Below, piece after piece: positions 42,801-50,725 of a DNA stretch of 59,798 nucleotides. The stretch is from Candidatus Zipacnadia bacterium (GTDB lineage: Bacteria > Armatimonadota > Zipacnadia > Zipacnadales > UBA5352). The stretch spans positions 1 through 59,798 of the forward strand of contig JALGVA010000015.1 in NCBI GenBank assembly GCA_029820295.1, in the 5' to 3' direction. Position 1 is the stretch's first letter. Each line of letters starts with the position of its first letter. Both the position numbers and the translations under genes were made by a program. Below the pieces are notes generated by a model that was given only the letters and a program-made list of their open reading frames with translations, made no database searches and was not told the DNA's origin.

Positions 42801-43257
42801 CGCCCACGCCTACGAAGACCAGGCCCGCACCCTCGGTCACCGGCTTGAGCACCTTGTATTGCTGCTCGGACGACATGTTGTCCATGCCGATGCCGTAGAA
42901 CAGGAAGCAGTCCCAGTCCTGCTCCAGCAGGTCGAGCATGCGCTGCTCGCCCACCTCGCCGCCGTGCCAGTGGGTGTCCGGGCTGTCCACGATGCGCGCC
43001 CAGAACACCGCCTCCAGCTCGACGTCGAAGCGTTGCATGAGCTCGACGCCCACGCGCGGGTTGGTGCCGCGCCCGTCGCAGAAGAGCAGCACGCGCGTGG
43101 GCTCTCCCGCGTAGGGCTGGGCCCAGTCGGTGTGCGGCGTGGGGTAGTCGAGGGTCATCGCGTGATCGACCTCCAGCTCCGCCCGGTCCTGCGCCAGCAG
43201 GCACGGAGCGGCGGCGATCAGCGCGATCATGGTGAGCGTGGCGATCAATCGACTCAT
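39835..43257 (-). CDS. Large secreted GH42-like glycoside hydrolase
   Basis: A 1140-aa protein with a signal peptide ('IATLTMIALIAAAPCLLAQ'). An N-terminal ThuA/GATase-like part ('TRVLLFCDGRGTNPRVGVEL') and beta-sandwich domains precede a TIM barrel with 'QHGVFVWSLGDEVTTTGSC' (possible acid/base Glu in SLGDE) and 'YLQEVYGDLDALNASWGTDF', a GH42-style pattern. Further on, 'HVAFHNIVRDLGYQFRYVTD' and 'LLILPRIEALGPEEAQVIRD' form the beta-galactosidase trimerisation-like domain. A C-terminal Ig-like domain ends it. Exact specificity is unknown; GH42 enzymes act on beta-galactosides or alpha-arabinopyranosides. GGGAGG precedes the ATG. Confidence 0.78.
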   Translation of the reverse strand: MSRLIATLTMIALIAAAPCLLAQDRAELEVDHAMTLDYPTPHTDWAQPYAGEPTRVLLFCDGRGTNPRVGVELMQRFDVELEAVFWARIVDSPDTHWHGGEVGEQRMLDLLEQDWDCFLFYGIGMDNMSSEQQYKVLKPVTEGAGLVFVGVGDDRVLKDANQIADLPPILARGPVGEAWTVGQGRAVRMPWRPEIDYYEGWEVDYDYWAEQLGRAVLWAAGHEPQATMTLDVGPAHFDWNVTKNITLDHAGTIVGDNPRARLRVRRAGGPSIDLQERPLQPRAFTWQVGSLPAGDYHADAWIVSDAGVETWTSTPFTVTSDPRVGGVLLDSDWGEVGDRISGRAIVEGAPGPDDRLRVGLFDRRGRLLAQQTTPAAAGETRFQFGIEPWMPMLVRVDAALFRNPPGDEPASVIDSAYAYCRVTQRHRGRFNFLIWDTPSGTLAPYAEQSLAEHSVTLQLKSGNPPLMLSAFDIAWVPYTTRIMTPKTEDGIMEPFCWNDEAAVQAHVQAKAEDYIPARQHGVFVWSLGDEVTTTGSCLSPYCAEAYRGYLQEVYGDLDALNASWGTDFTDWAQVGLSREGDNEEANSLAEGNYPRWFDRQAFQSWNFVQFCRAYAEAYSAIDPLARTGFEGAGRFSAGDDLDLIIRSNGFWSPYPGVADEVIRSIAPRDFPRSNWMGYTKDADSLLAKYWRMVTRGCDAVWWWRWDCIGRFHGWLAPDLRPFPAVAEILEDTQFVRDGLGDLLLHSEMLDDGIAMLYSYPSTFACEVEDGPGYGSYESAHVAFHNIVRDLGYQFRYVTDRMMRLGEFEADRYRLLILPRIEALGPEEAQVIRDFVAGGGVVIADVRPAIYDGHCKPLAQGLLDEVFGISTSGRAAAAVGPAEPADGMTLESLAVDPTVTVTTGVARGEADGVPLIITNRFGDGAAVLLNFTAASLPPLGVADTPAAVADLMLDLIGRAGEHPPAMRLRTADGDRLRNIEVTRWQDGDIQIVSLFRQSGSRETATVVLPAARHVYDLRTGEHLGETARFQAEVVPCRAGFFALTGLPVATPDLRVEPASPARGTVATASISVAGAEGLHAFKVTARAGDAPLDWLDQVVIAGAEPVEFAVPLAYNDPAGEYTITARELFSRGDTSTTVNVQ

Positions 43258-43288
43258 GCTCGGGCCCTCCCGGTCAGCATCGCGTTCG

Positions 43289-44461
43289 TCACAGCTCGTG
43301 CAGCAGCTCGACCAGCTTCACGTCCCACTTGAAGCTGTTGTAGATGTCGATGGAGCGCAGCAGCTCCTCCTCGGCGGCCACGCCGGGCGCCTCGCCGCGG
43401 GCCGGCTCGGCCGCCTCCAGCCACGCCTGCATCTGTCCGATCTGCTCGGCGAGCGCCTCGCGCGCGGCCTCGGAGGCCAGCGCGCGCTGCACCTCGGCGC
43501 GCGCCTCGGCGATGTCAAAGCCCGCGACCGGAGCGGGCGTGAAGTCGGCGTCCTCCAACAGCGCGCGCACCTCGTCTGCGCGCCGGGACACCTCGGCCAG
43601 CGCATCCGCGTTGGTGACGCCGTTGTGGTCCCAGAACGCCATGCGCACCCGCGTGGTGTCGGCGGGCAGGGTGATGTTGGTGGTGACCGCGTAGCCGCCG
43701 GGCGCGAAGCGGATCTCACCGTCCTCGGGCGGAACGATCAGCATCGAGCATGGCCCGGCGCCCTCGCCCTTGGCGACGTCGAAGATGTCGTCGTAGTAGA
43801 CCGCCCACCAATTCTCCGCCAGCGAGCCGGTCACGTCGTCGCCCTGCTCGACAAGCCGGCTGGGCGTCTGGATGCGGCGCGCGCCGTCGCGCCTGTTCCA
43901 CGCAGTGAAGTAGCTGGGATAGCAGCGCAGCTCGAGGCCGACCGAGGTGATCTCCGTCACCGGCTCGATGGCGATCTCGCACAGCAGGCAGTCGTAGCCG
44001 GGCAGGCCGACGAAGCGCGCGCGCACGTTGGCGGCTTCATCGCGCCAGACGAGGTCGAGGATGGCGCGCTCGGGGCCGCTCTCCACCGCCATCATGCTCG
44101 ACAGCGGCGTGGTGCCGATGTCGTGGCCGTTGAGGCGGATGAACAGGAACCCGCTGTGGTACCAGTTGGCCGACGAGGGCCCCGGCATCCCGATGTAGCC
44201 CTCGATCGGGACGACGCGCCCCTCATGCGCCGGGTCCACGCAGGCCTTCCAGGCGATGCGATAGCTCCGCTCGCTCAGGCTGAAGGTAGCGACCTGCTCG
44301 CGGTGCATATGGTTGGGGTGGTCGCCGTCGGGGCTCAAGCGGCGCTCCTTCGCAGGTCCGAGGCTCAGGCCGACGCCCGTCGGCCCGTCATCGGCCGGAC
44401 ACGGACACACCGCCATGAGCATGATGAGCGCGAGGGTTGCGACGACGTAGCGACCCAGCAT
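43289..44461 (-). CDS. Secreted beta-rich protein of unknown function
   Basis: A 390-aa protein with a signal peptide ('VVATLALIMLMAVCPCPA') and AAGGAG before the ATG. The body is beta-rich with many aromatic residues ('NWYHSGFLFIRLNGHDIGTT', 'VGLELRCYPSYFTAWNRRDG', 'AENWWAVYYDDIFDVAKGEG'), reminiscent of carbohydrate-active beta-sandwich proteins. The last ~100 residues are helical and acidic ('EEELLRSIDIYNSFKWDV'). I do not recognise a named family. It heads the minus-strand operon that continues with the GH42-like and CBM9-like genes 31 and 37 bases apart, and is divergent from the DUF6067-like gene, so it is probably part of the same degradation system. Confidence 0.7.
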   Translation of the reverse strand: MLGRYVVATLALIMLMAVCPCPADDGPTGVGLSLGPAKERRLSPDGDHPNHMHREQVATFSLSERSYRIAWKACVDPAHEGRVVPIEGYIGMPGPSSANWYHSGFLFIRLNGHDIGTTPLSSMMAVESGPERAILDLVWRDEAANVRARFVGLPGYDCLLCEIAIEPVTEITSVGLELRCYPSYFTAWNRRDGARRIQTPSRLVEQGDDVTGSLAENWWAVYYDDIFDVAKGEGAGPCSMLIVPPEDGEIRFAPGGYAVTTNITLPADTTRVRMAFWDHNGVTNADALAEVSRRADEVRALLEDADFTPAPVAGFDIAEARAEVQRALASEAAREALAEQIGQMQAWLEAAEPARGEAPGVAAEEELLRSIDIYNSFKWDVKLVELLHEL

Positions 44462-44480
44462 CGCTGACCGCTCCTTCCGC

Positions 44481-44500
44481 CGGCGGAGAATATTTCGCCG
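44481..44500. promoter_or_regulatory. Possible operator in a divergent intergenic region
   Basis: CGGCG (44481-44485) and CGCCG (44496-44500) flank a centre containing AATATT, an AT-rich island in very GC-rich DNA. It lies in the 245 bases between two oppositely transcribed carbohydrate genes, which otherwise hold no gene. Confidence 0.25.
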
Positions 44501-44520
44501 CGCGCCCGTGCGTCCCCTGC

Positions 44521-44544
44521 GCGCGGCACCAGCCGGACGGCACG
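44521..44544 (+). repeat. Dispersed repeat copy 2
   Basis: Contains ACCAGCCGGACGGCACG and matches 22552-22575 at 21 of 24 positions. The 5' flank CGCGCGCCCG is also shared. It lies in the divergent intergenic region 44462-44706. Confidence 0.4.
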
Positions 44545-44706
44545 GGCGTCGGTGGGCGCGGCGTCTCGCCCGGCCGGTGCCCGCGGGCGTAGCCACGTCC
44601 GGATGCTCGGGCGCGGGGATGGCACTCCGGGCAGGGCGGCGGACCGTGCGCGCCGAAGCTGTCATACAGACAGGGATCGACGGGCCGCGCCGATGGAGGG
44701 AGAGCA

Positions 44707-47700
44707 ATGATGCGATCGATGGCCGTGTGGGTGAGCGTGTTCGTCTGCGTCGGCGCCACGTGGGCGCAGGAGCCGGTGCTGCCGCTGGTGACTGTCGGGC
44801 CCGTGGCTGTTGAGGTCACTGTTGACGGGGAGATCGGCGGGAATGAGTGGGCAGGCGCGACGGGCGTGGGGGCCTTCATGGAGCTGGGGGGGGCGCACAG
44901 CCCGCTATGCGGCTGCCGGGTCGGCACTGATGATCGCGGGCTCGTGCTGGCGTGGACGGTGACGGACACCCCAACGGCCGAGCAGCGCGGGCATGACGGC
45001 TCACTGTGGCTTGATGACGCCGTTGAGGTGTTCCTGCAGCCCCAGGGCTCCGCGGAGTACTACCAGGTGATCGTGAACGCAGCGGGGGACGTCGCCGATG
45101 CGCGCGGCCGCGATCTGTCATGGGACGCACACGTTGAAGCGGCTGTCGGCGCCGGCGGCGGTCGTTGGTGGGCTGAGGTGCGCGTCCCCTGGGCGGACCT
45201 CGGTGGCCGGCCGGACGGGGGCGATCTCTGGCGGGTGAACTTCGCCTGCGATATCGCCGGCGGCACCCCCCTGACCTGGGCGCCGATGCAGAGCAGTTTC
45301 CACGAGCCCGACCAGTTCGGCGAGATGCGCTTTTCCGATGGGCCGCGCGTCGGTCCGGTCGTCGTGGACCGCAGCGAATCTGCGCTCACGATCGCCCCTG
45401 CCGGCGCGCCCGGCATGCGCCTCGACGCGACACTTGTCAGGGACGACGAAGTCGTCGCGCGCGCAGTCGGTGAGCTTCAGCAGATGTGGGTTCTCGACAT
45501 CCCCCGGCCCGGCCGCTACCTGTTGCGCATGACGGGCGTGACCGAGGACGGCGAGGAGGTCTTCCGACAGGAGGTGCCGGTCTACGTGAAGCCACCCATC
45601 GAGCTGACGCTGCGCAAGGGCCTGCTGCAGGCGATGGAGGTCATCGTCGGCATCGATGCTGAGCAGGCCGACGGCGTGCCCGAGAGCTACCGCATCCTGA
45701 TTAACGGTGAGCGGGCCGCGACCGTTCCCGCGGACCCCGATGCGCCACGCAGCGCGCGCGCGGTCGTGAGCCTCGCGGGCGTCGAGCCGGGCGAGGTGAC
45801 GCTGGCGGTCGAGGCGCTGGCGGGCAGGCAGGTGATCGCCCGCGAGGAGACGAGCTTCGAGCTGCCGCCGCAGCCGGATTACGTCGGCAGCGACATCGGC
45901 GTGAGTGATGAGCTGCCCGCGCCGTGGACGCCGGTGCAGACGGACGGCGACGCGGTGCGCTGCTGGGGCCGCGAGTACGCCTTCGACGGGCAGGCGCTGC
46001 CCGCGCGCATCACGACTGCCGATGCCCAGGTGCTGGCGGGGCCGATGCGGCTGGCGATGGTGGCCGGCGGCCGGCACCGGCGCTGGCGCGACGCCACCCT
46101 GGCGTGGGGCGAGCGCACGCCGACCGCCGCCCAGGGCGTGGTGACCGCGCGGGCCGATGGCGCGGAGCTGGCGTGCGATGTGCGCTGCGAGTTCGACGGC
46201 ATGATGCGCTTCGATCTTGCGGTGACGCCGGCGGAGGGTGTGGCCATCGATGAGTTGGTGCTCGAGATCCCGGTGCGCGCCGAGCACGCGAGGTACCTGC
46301 ACGCCGCCGACGCGAGCTGGGGCGGATCGGTCTCGGGCGCGCTGCCGGCGGAGGGCTGGGAGCATCGCTTCATGCCCTTCGTGTGGCTGGGCGACGAGGA
46401 GCGCGGCCTGCAGTGGTTCGCCGAGACCGACGAGAGCTGGCGGCCCACCGACGCGAACCGCGCGATCACCATCGAGCGGGGCGAGGAGGCGGCGACGCTG
46501 CGCCTCCACTTCGTCGAGGAGGCGCTGGAGCCCGGCGAGGCCTTCCGCGCGACCTTCGGCCTGCAGGCCACGCCGGTCAAGCCGCTGGACCCGGACCACC
46601 GCGAGTGGCACATCACCCACGGCGCGTTCTACGGGATGGAGAACGCGACCGCGTCGTCATCGGCCTACCTGGCCTACCCGGCTGAAGGGAACATCGCGCT
46701 GGATGCCGGGACGGTGGAGATGTGGGTCAAGCCGCTGTTCGACCCGGCGGTCGAGGTCACGCCGGCCAACCGCGGCAGCTACAACCGCGAGCTGTTCCGC
46801 CTGGTGCTCGACAACGGCGACCATGTGGGCTTCTACTGGAACATCGTCGACCGCAACCTGCGCCTCTACAGCCGCATCGGCGGCGAGGTCGTGCTCTACG
46901 TGACGGTCGGGCAGACGGAGCCGTGGGAGCGGGAGAGCTGGCACCGGGTCGGTTTCACCTGGGGCGAGGAGGCGGCCGTCTGGATCGACGGCGTGAAGCG
47001 CACCGCGAAGCCGTGGGAGAGTCTGATCGAGGGGACGCTGGAGGGCGCGCAGATCATCGTCGGGTCGCCGCCGGCGGCAACGCCGTGCGAGTTCGCGGTC
47101 GATGAGCTGCGCATCAGCGACGTCGCCCGTGACCTGAGCGAGGCGCCGGCGCCGGGGCAGACCGACGCGCATACGCTGCTCTACGACAGCTTCGACGAGG
47201 GCATCGATGCCCCTGCCCCGGCCGGGCGGATGGTCAGCAACCGCAGCCAGATCAGCGACACCGAGGGCGTGTCGGGACTCGCTGTCGCAATCGGCGACCC
47301 GGACGTGAGCCTGCTGGACGTGCTCAAGGCACAGGGCGTCAACACCCTCGTCTACCATCAGAGCTGGACCGAGATCCAGGCCTACGGTTCGACGCAGATC
47401 CACCAGCAGGCGCTGCATGACCTGGTCGCGGCCTGCCACGAGCGCGACATCCGGCTGCTGCTCTACTTCGGCTACGAGCTGTCCGACGCCGCGCCCGAGT
47501 GGGACGCCTACTCGGACGAGGTGCTGGTCTGGCCGCGCCGGGGCGGCTATACCCGGCGGGATTACCCGCAGACCGCCTACATCTGCTGCTACCACAGCGC
47601 GTGGAAGGAGTACGTGCTGACCGGCATCGCGCGCATGATCGACGAGTATGACATCGACGGCGTCTACCTCGACGGCACCACCGAGCCCTTCGCGTGCGCC

Positions 47701-48438
47701 AACGACCTGCACGGCTGTGGCTATGACGCGCCGGACGGCACGCGCCATCGCACCTACCCGATCTTCGAGGTGCGCGACCTGATGCGGCGCCTGCGCCAGA
47801 TTGTCAGGTCGCGCAAGCCCGAAGGGCTGATCTCGGCGCACATGTCCGCGACCGTCTCGATCCCCACGCTGGCGTTCGTCGATGACTACTGGGACGGCGA
47901 GCAGCTCGACGTGCAGGAGCATGGCTTCCGCCTGCCGCTGGATGCCTTCCGCGCCGAGTTCATGGGCCACAACTGGGGCGTTCCGGCGGAGCTGCTGTGC
48001 TACTACCGCCGGCCCTTCACCTACGAGGAGGCCATCGCGCTGGGGCTGCTGCACGATGTGCCCGTGCGGCCCTATGTGCGCAGCGAGCTGCTGCCGCTGA
48101 TGTCGAGCGTGTGGGCCGCATGGGACGCCATCGACATCAACGCCGCGACCTGGTACCCGTACTGGGAGGGCGGGCCGGTCACGACGAATGCCCCGGACGT
48201 GCTGGTCTCCACACACGTGGGCCCCGGCGGCGCGCTCATCGTGGCGATGAACGCCAGCTCCGAGCCGGTGCAGGCGGAGCTTCAGGCGCCGCCCGACGCG
48301 CTGGGCATGCAGGCCGGCGCGCCGGTGGCCAGGAACGTGCTGACCCGCCGCGATGTTGATTACACCGACGGCCGCCTGGCGGTTGCCCTCGAGCCCTGGG
48401 AGGCGGCCGTGCTGCTCGTGACAGCGCGGGAACCGTGA
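44707..48438 (+). CDS. Secreted multi-domain glycoside hydrolase-like protein (CBM9 + DUF6067-like + LamG-like)
   Basis: A 1243-aa protein with GGAGGG before the ATG and a signal peptide ('SMAVWVSVFVCVGATWAQ'). Domain order: a CBM9-like sandwich (about 25-215, 'VEVTVDGEIGGNEWAGATG'); beta domains; a DUF6067-like supersandwich ('VRCWGREYAFDGQALPARIT', 'GDEERGLQWFAETDESWRP'); a LamG/concanavalin-type domain (about 640-820, 'GTVEMWVKPLFDPAV', 'VDELRISDVARDL'); and a TIM barrel ('LDVLKAQGVNTLVYHQSWTE', 'IDGVYLDGTTEPFACAND'). In DUF6067 proteins the LamG-like insert interrupts the hydrolase region, as here. Catalytic residues are not established. It heads a plus-strand operon with three beta-helix genes. 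Confidence 0.75.
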   Translation: MMRSMAVWVSVFVCVGATWAQEPVLPLVTVGPVAVEVTVDGEIGGNEWAGATGVGAFMELGGAHSPLCGCRVGTDDRGLVLAWTVTDTPTAEQRGHDGSLWLDDAVEVFLQPQGSAEYYQVIVNAAGDVADARGRDLSWDAHVEAAVGAGGGRWWAEVRVPWADLGGRPDGGDLWRVNFACDIAGGTPLTWAPMQSSFHEPDQFGEMRFSDGPRVGPVVVDRSESALTIAPAGAPGMRLDATLVRDDEVVARAVGELQQMWVLDIPRPGRYLLRMTGVTEDGEEVFRQEVPVYVKPPIELTLRKGLLQAMEVIVGIDAEQADGVPESYRILINGERAATVPADPDAPRSARAVVSLAGVEPGEVTLAVEALAGRQVIAREETSFELPPQPDYVGSDIGVSDELPAPWTPVQTDGDAVRCWGREYAFDGQALPARITTADAQVLAGPMRLAMVAGGRHRRWRDATLAWGERTPTAAQGVVTARADGAELACDVRCEFDGMMRFDLAVTPAEGVAIDELVLEIPVRAEHARYLHAADASWGGSVSGALPAEGWEHRFMPFVWLGDEERGLQWFAETDESWRPTDANRAITIERGEEAATLRLHFVEEALEPGEAFRATFGLQATPVKPLDPDHREWHITHGAFYGMENATASSSAYLAYPAEGNIALDAGTVEMWVKPLFDPAVEVTPANRGSYNRELFRLVLDNGDHVGFYWNIVDRNLRLYSRIGGEVVLYVTVGQTEPWERESWHRVGFTWGEEAAVWIDGVKRTAKPWESLIEGTLEGAQIIVGSPPAATPCEFAVDELRISDVARDLSEAPAPGQTDAHTLLYDSFDEGIDAPAPAGRMVSNRSQISDTEGVSGLAVAIGDPDVSLLDVLKAQGVNTLVYHQSWTEIQAYGSTQIHQQALHDLVAACHERDIRLLLYFGYELSDAAPEWDAYSDEVLVWPRRGGYTRRDYPQTAYICCYHSAWKEYVLTGIARMIDEYDIDGVYLDGTTEPFACANDLHGCGYDAPDGTRHRTYPIFEVRDLMRRLRQIVRSRKPEGLISAHMSATVSIPTLAFVDDYWDGEQLDVQEHGFRLPLDAFRAEFMGHNWGVPAELLCYYRRPFTYEEAIALGLLHDVPVRPYVRSELLPLMSSVWAAWDAIDINAATWYPYWEGGPVTTNAPDVLVSTHVGPGGALIVAMNASSEPVQAELQAPPDALGMQAGAPVARNVLTRRDVDYTDGRLAVALEPWEAAVLLVTAREP

Positions 48439-48485
48439 CATCCGCCCGGCCGCCGCGATAGCGCGATGAACCAGGAGGTCTCGCG

Positions 48486-50690
48486 ATGCAGCGATGCACG
48501 CTCATGCTCGTGCTGCTGATGCTCGTGACCGCGATGGCCTTATGCCAGCGCAACCAGGAGATGATCGACCGCGTCGCGGCGGGCGAGGTGCAGGAGGCGC
48601 GCGCGTCGTGGTGGGGCTTCGACGCGGAGGACGCCACGGCGTGTCTGCAGGCGGCCATCGACTCGGGCGTGCCCAGGCTCATCGTTGAGGACATGGGCAG
48701 CCCGTGGATCGTGACGCCTCTGACGCTGGTCAGCAACCAGGAAATCGTCTTCGAAGAAGGGGTCGAGCTGCTCGCGAAGCGCGGCGAGTTCCACGGTGGG
48801 GGCGACGCGCTGGTGACCGCCCGGGACGTCGAGAACGTGACGCTGCGCGGCGACGGCGCAACCTTCCGCATGTGGCGCGAGGACTACGCCAACCCCGAAC
48901 TCTACACCAAGGCTGAGTGGCGCCACTGCCTGCAACTGCGCGGCGTGCGCAACGTTGAGGTGCGCGGGCTCACACTCGCGGAGAGCGGCGGCGACGGCAT
49001 CTACCTCGGCACCGGCCCCGATGGCGCCACCAACATCGACGTGACCATCGGGGATGTGGTCTGCGACGGGAACTACCGGCAGGGCATCTCGGTCATCACC
49101 GCCCAGAACCTGGTGATCGAAGACAGCGTGCTGCGCAACACCCACGGCACCTGGCCGCAGGCGGGCATTGACTTCGAGCCCAACGACCCGGCCGAGCGCC
49201 TGGTCAACATCGTCATGCGCAACTGCGTGAGCGAGAGCAACACCTACGGCTACGTGGTGAACATCGCCCCGCACAACGCCCCCACCGCTCCGGTGTCGCT
49301 GCGCTTCGAGAACTGCCGCGCGGTCGGCAACACCAACCCCGGCTTCCAGTTCGCCATCGCGGGCAACGCCGACGTTCTGGCGCCTGCCGGTGCGGAGACC
49401 GATGGGCCTGACGAGACACGGATCGACATCGCGCTGCGCGGCTGCCTGACCGAGCGCAACTCCTCGACCGGCTACGTCGTCAGCCTGCGAGGGCTCGACG
49501 GCGGGCCTGATGCCGTGGCGGTGCGCGTCGAGGACTGCCGCTCAACCGACGATGCTGCCATGGGCGTCAACGTGCTCAGCTCGGTGATGGGCGTGATCGA
49601 CTTCACAGACTGCATCTTCGAACGCAGCGGCAGCTCGGGCATCGGCATCACCAAGCCGGCCGATCTCGGCCGGCTGCGCTTCGCGAACTGCCGGGTGCTC
49701 GACTGCGCGGCCGGGCAGGCGAGCATCGCGCCGATCATGTTCGCCAGCGGCGGAGCCGCCGGCGCAGCCGTGGGCGGCGTCGAGTTCGACGATGTGCTGG
49801 TGCGCGACGCGCTGGAGCGTCCGCCGCTGGGCTACAACGATCGCGCGGGCGGCACGCCCGTCCGCGACGTCACCGGCACGCTGATCGTCGAGCGCGACAG
49901 CCAGCGCACCCCGGTCGAGCTGACTGAGGAGCTGATCGCGCGGTGGATGCCGGCGTCGAGGATACGCGACATCCCGCGGCTGAGCCTCGAGGGGATGGCC
50001 CTGGAGCCGCTGGCGGCGGAGCTGCCGGCGGTTGCCGCACAGTCATCGCCCTGGCCGCTGGTTCGTGGCGTCGGCAGCTACATACTCTATGCTCAGGCGG
50101 GCGACGAGGTCGCCTTCACCGTCCGCTACCTGCAGGTCGGGCCCTACGCGGGCGGCGAGATGGTGGTGGTCATCACAGGGCCCACGGGCGATGAGGTGCA
50201 CCGGGCCACCGCAGCCTTCAAGGCGGACACCACGGTGAGCTTCACCGCGCCGGCGACCGGCCTGTACCGCTTCACCCTCAACGCGGGCAACAACCGTTCG
50301 CAGATCCTCGCCCCCTCGCACCCGATGGCGCTGGTCATCGATGACCGGCCGGTGGGCTTGAACCGCTCCGGCGGCCGCCTCATCTTCTACGTGCCGCCGG
50401 GCACGACACAGTTCGGCGTGCGCGTCGCCGGCCAGGGGACCGGCGAGGGCATCAGGGCGACGCTGCTGGATCCGCGGGGCGGGGTGTTCGGGCAGGTGGA
50501 CAACCAGTTCGAGACGCATCAGTTCGAGGTGGGCCTCGACCCGCCGAGCGCGGGCGAGGTGTGGGCGCTGCAGCTCGAGCGCCCCTCGCAGATGACGTGG
50601 GACGACCACTCCGTGGACCTGCGCGGCGTACCTCCACTGCTGTCGGCGGCCGGCGCGACGCCGCTGGCGCCCGTGCCGCAGGCGAGATGA
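48486..50690 (+). CDS. Secreted right-handed beta-helix protein, paralogue 1
   Basis: A 734-aa protein with AGGAGGT (48473-48479) and a signal peptide ('TLMLVLLMLVTAMALCQ'). After a conserved N-terminus ('SWWGFDAEDATACLQAAIDS', 'EDMGSPWIVTPLTLVSNQEI'), typical of pectate-lyase-3-like folds, come beta-helix coils ('NVEVRGLTLAESGGDGIYLG', 'NLVIEDSVLRNTHGTWPQAG', 'VSLRFENCRAVGNTNPGF'). The C-terminal ~200 residues form two beta-sandwich domains ('SYILYAQAGDEVAFTVRYLQ', 'RLIFYVPPGTTQFGVRVAGQ'). It has 71 residues more than paralogue 3 because one beta-helix module is repeated (near 49300-49520). It probably binds or cleaves a polysaccharide; catalytic residues are not identified. Confidence 0.8.
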   Translation: MQRCTLMLVLLMLVTAMALCQRNQEMIDRVAAGEVQEARASWWGFDAEDATACLQAAIDSGVPRLIVEDMGSPWIVTPLTLVSNQEIVFEEGVELLAKRGEFHGGGDALVTARDVENVTLRGDGATFRMWREDYANPELYTKAEWRHCLQLRGVRNVEVRGLTLAESGGDGIYLGTGPDGATNIDVTIGDVVCDGNYRQGISVITAQNLVIEDSVLRNTHGTWPQAGIDFEPNDPAERLVNIVMRNCVSESNTYGYVVNIAPHNAPTAPVSLRFENCRAVGNTNPGFQFAIAGNADVLAPAGAETDGPDETRIDIALRGCLTERNSSTGYVVSLRGLDGGPDAVAVRVEDCRSTDDAAMGVNVLSSVMGVIDFTDCIFERSGSSGIGITKPADLGRLRFANCRVLDCAAGQASIAPIMFASGGAAGAAVGGVEFDDVLVRDALERPPLGYNDRAGGTPVRDVTGTLIVERDSQRTPVELTEELIARWMPASRIRDIPRLSLEGMALEPLAAELPAVAAQSSPWPLVRGVGSYILYAQAGDEVAFTVRYLQVGPYAGGEMVVVITGPTGDEVHRATAAFKADTTVSFTAPATGLYRFTLNAGNNRSQILAPSHPMALVIDDRPVGLNRSGGRLIFYVPPGTTQFGVRVAGQGTGEGIRATLLDPRGGVFGQVDNQFETHQFEVGLDPPSAGEVWALQLERPSQMTWDDHSVDLRGVPPLLSAAGATPLAPVPQAR

Positions 50691-50725
50691 TGATCCAGAC
50701 CGATGACGCACAGGAGGAATCACCG

